From contig NZ_JAFG01000004.1 of the NCBI RefSeq assembly GCF_000519305.1, positions 620,001 to 684,000 on the forward strand: 64,000 nt of DNA. The letters are read 5' to 3'. Positions within the stretch are counted from its first letter, which is position 1. Each line of letters begins with the position of its first letter. Of the stretch, positions 62,236 through 64,000 are shown one piece after another. This stretch comes from Mesorhizobium ciceri WSM4083 (GTDB lineage: Bacteria; Pseudomonadota; Alphaproteobacteria; Rhizobiales; Rhizobiaceae). A program made the translations under genes and the position numbers. The notes under the pieces are model-generated. The model was not told the origin of the DNA, did not search any database, and worked only from the letters and a program-made list of their open reading frames with translations.

Positions 62236-63447
62236 TTACTTCGGATAGTCGGGATTGAATGTGCTCGGATTATAGCCGGCGGGCAGCCCGTTGCTTGGCG
62301 ACAGATCACCCGGATCGCTCATGCTGACATGGTCGAGCAGATGCCTGTCGCCCTTGACCGAGATCGTATCCGCACCCGGCGACGTGACGACCTGGAAGCT
62401 CACCTCGACCTTGTCCGGGACCGAGATGCCCTTGAGCACGTCGAGCGCGGTCTCGATGCCGGTGATGCCCATCGACGTCGGATAATCGATGCCGACCATC
62501 TTGATGTTGTGCTGGTTGGCCAGCTGATACATCCGGGCAACGTCGCCGCCGGTCATCGGTGGAAATTCGCCGTCCTTGTAGCCGGCGTCAAGAAACGCTT
62601 CGATCGCGCCGTAGCCCTGAAGCGCACTGTCGGCCAGGACGCCGTCGATGGCCTTGCCGTGCTTCTGGATCAGCGCTGCCATCACCGACTTGCCGGTTGC
62701 CGGGTTCCAGTCGCAATACTGCTTCTCCAGCACCTTGATGTCGGGAAATTTCGAGAACACTTCCTCGTTCGCCTTGATGCGGATTTCCGCGACGCTCGAC
62801 CCGGCGATGCCGGGCAGCATCACGATGTTGCCCTTGCCGCCCAGTGTCTCGCACAACCACTGCGCCTCGAGACGGCCCAGTGCCCAGTCGGATGCCGTGA
62901 CGTAGGTGATGTAGTTGGCCGGCGTCTTCACCTTGCGATCGACCATGACAACAGGGATGCCTTGTTCGGTTGCGCGTCCGACGACGGAATCGAGCGCGTC
63001 CTCGGTCGAGGCCGCAATGAGCAAAATGTCGACGCCCTGGCTGATCAGATCCTGGATATCCGCGATCTGCTTGGAGGGGTCGTCGTTGGCGTCGGTGACG
63101 AGAAGATGGGCGATCTCGTCGCGATGCTGGCCGGCGGACCAGAGGACGCCATGCTGGAAGGCGACGCGCCAAGCATTGGAAATCGAAGCATTGGAGAACC
63201 CGATCGTATACGGACCCGCCTTCTTCCATTTTGAGGTGTCGACCATGGTGTTGGCATTAGGGTTCCACATCCAGGTGCGCGGCGCGCCATAGTAGCCGGG
63301 CCTCGTTTCCGGCTCTGAAGCGACGGCTGCGCTGGTCTGGGCGAGCTGGATGGCCGGTGCGGCGGCCATGGCTGCCGCCACGGCCGGCATGCCGCGGATG
63401 AAGCTCTTACGCGAGATCTTGTGGTCTAGTATGCTCTTTATTGACAT
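62236..63447 (-). CDS. CUT2 ABC importer, solute-binding protein with Tat-like signal
   Basis: 403 aa. The N-terminus contains ISRKSFIRGMPAVAAAMAAAPAIQ, a signal of the twin-arginine layout but with Arg-Lys in place of Arg-Arg. A type 1 periplasmic-binding fold follows: YTIGFSNASISNAWRVAFQHGV, DILLIAASTEDALDSVVGRATEQGIPVVMVDRKV and GVLADSALQGYGAIEAFLDAG. GGAGGAGGAACC precedes the ATG at 63447. It is the first gene of the long minus-strand operon ending near 52225. Confidence 0.92.
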   Translation of the reverse strand: MSIKSILDHKISRKSFIRGMPAVAAAMAAAPAIQLAQTSAAVASEPETRPGYYGAPRTWMWNPNANTMVDTSKWKKAGPYTIGFSNASISNAWRVAFQHGVLWSAGQHRDEIAHLLVTDANDDPSKQIADIQDLISQGVDILLIAASTEDALDSVVGRATEQGIPVVMVDRKVKTPANYITYVTASDWALGRLEAQWLCETLGGKGNIVMLPGIAGSSVAEIRIKANEEVFSKFPDIKVLEKQYCDWNPATGKSVMAALIQKHGKAIDGVLADSALQGYGAIEAFLDAGYKDGEFPPMTGGDVARMYQLANQHNIKMVGIDYPTSMGITGIETALDVLKGISVPDKVEVSFQVVTSPGADTISVKGDRHLLDHVSMSDPGDLSPSNGLPAGYNPSTFNPDYPK

Positions 63448-63762
63448 TGGTTCCTCCTCCTGAACGCTCGACAGAGCGCCTAAAATTCTCCTCAGATATT
63501 CGCGCACACGAGACAGTATAAACAAACAATAGATGTTTTTATCCCGGGCAAATCGCACGACTATTTTCCTGACAACCTCCAATTCAGAAAAATTCGACTG
63601 AAAGCGATTTGACGCAAATTAGCAGTCGTTTACCCACGATCGTCAATCTGCCGTCTTGTAATAGCTGCTATTACCTTTTTCGCCATTGGGGGCGGCAAGG
63701 AATACGACTTATCTAGCAGCCGGTGCCGGGCGCTTGAGGTGCGTTCCGTCGGAGGAGAGGCC
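63448..63762. other. Divergent AT-rich regulatory region
   Basis: 315 bases without a gene, between the importer operon and the electron-transfer flavoprotein gene. It holds CAAATCGC (63549-63556) and its inverse GCGATTTG (63604-63611), and the palindrome at 63658-63674. Start sites for both directions must lie here. Confidence 0.6.
63658..63674. promoter_or_regulatory. Perfect 17-bp palindrome, candidate operator
   Basis: GTAATAGC, one centre base T, GCTATTAC: perfect 8-bp arms. It lies 88 bp before the GTG start of the flavoprotein gene. CTTTTT follows, so a terminator reading right is formally possible, but no gene reads into it from the left. Confidence 0.6.
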
Positions 63763-64000
63763 GTGAATATTCTTGTTGTCTTGCGCATGATCCCGGATTC
63801 CGCGGGCGAGCTGCAGCTCGCCGAGGACGGCCGCAGCATCGATCGGGAATGGCTGGATTTTCAGCTCAACGATTTCGACGATCATGCGCTGGAGGAAGCA
63901 ATCCTGCTCAAGGAAGCCGGCGGCGCGAAGGTAACGGCGGTGGCCGTTGGCGAAGGCACCAACCGTGTCCTGCAGATGGCTGCCGCACGCGGCGCCGACG
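63763..64000 (+). CDS. etfB: Electron transfer flavoprotein beta subunit (3' end beyond the right edge)
   Basis: 79 codons seen. It begins with GTG and reads NILVVLRMIPDSAGELQLAEDG, FQLNDFDDHALEEAILLKEAGGAKVTAVAVGEGTNRVLQMAAARGAD. The pattern Asp-x-x-ALEEA-x-LKE, then VG and ARGAD is that of EtfB/FixA. The GTG start is supported by GGAGGAGAGG two bases before it. It passes electrons from acyl-CoA or other flavin dehydrogenases; the partner EtfA is presumably beyond the edge. Confidence 0.85.
   Translation, partial: MNILVVLRMIPDSAGELQLAEDGRSIDREWLDFQLNDFDDHALEEAILLKEAGGAKVTAVAVGEGTNRVLQMAAARGAD

Noticed and set aside
1..64000. tRNA genes, insertion sequences, phage genes, CRISPR arrays, toxin-antitoxin pairs
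   Set aside because: Looked for and not seen: no cloverleaf-like sequence, transposase, integrase or regularly spaced repeats were recognised.

Overview
The window is GC-rich, densely coded DNA that looks like an alphaproteobacterium of the Rhizobiales, probably Mesorhizobium or a relative. This rests on the gene repertoire (many CUT2 sugar importers, CoxLMS-type molybdenum hydroxylase, LysR/GntR regulators) and on promoters matching the EcfG general-stress consensus GGAAC-N16-CGTT. No sequence search was run. I saw no tRNA, rRNA, insertion sequence, phage or CRISPR. Almost everything is accessory catabolism: importers with adjacent oxidoreductases and local regulators.

Left end (1-5694, minus): a coupled three-gene cassette of a stand-alone A-T-TE NRPS-like enzyme, an ammonia-type NAD synthetase homologue and a class B asparagine synthetase that runs off the left edge. 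It resembles a small natural-product or amide-forming cluster. Two short stress-type genes follow (5840-6447), each behind an EcfG-like promoter. Between 6978 and 15677 a GntR-controlled CUT2 importer with a PfpI protein diverges from Fe-alcohol dehydrogenase, aldehyde dehydrogenase and an alpha/beta hydrolase. The second CUT2 importer (16029-22802) has one permease fused to a strictosidine-synthase-like beta-propeller, followed by a second, unfused propeller. A LysR gene, an aldehyde dehydrogenase, an SDR, a tartrate/isopropylmalate-type dehydrogenase and an FMN hydroxyacid oxidase follow (22927-28668).

The most interesting region is 28874-51052. A LysR gene diverges from pxpA, BCCP, biotin carboxylase, pxpB, pxpC and a branched-chain-type ABC importer. 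Facing them on the other strand are AraC, hyuA and hyuB, then a three-subunit molybdenum hydroxylase, a second pxpA, a class III aminotransferase and a cupin-SnoaL fusion. A 114-bp regulatory block with a LysR-type ATC-N9-GAT box occurs twice (29801-29914 and 45807-45920), each copy ending exactly at the start codon of the first gene of its operon. This ties two operons into one regulon. I infer import and degradation of a nitrogen heterocycle: oxidation to a lactam, biotin-dependent N-carboxylation, ring opening, then transamination.

Right part (51237-63447, minus): LysR, SMP-30 lactonase, two aldehyde dehydrogenases, a carboxymuconolactone-decarboxylase-family protein, a gluconate-dehydrogenase-subunit-3-like protein, a GMC oxidoreductase and a third CUT2 importer. 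This looks like an oxidative sugar or polyol pathway. The right edge holds the start of an electron-transfer-flavoprotein beta subunit behind a perfect 17-bp palindrome.
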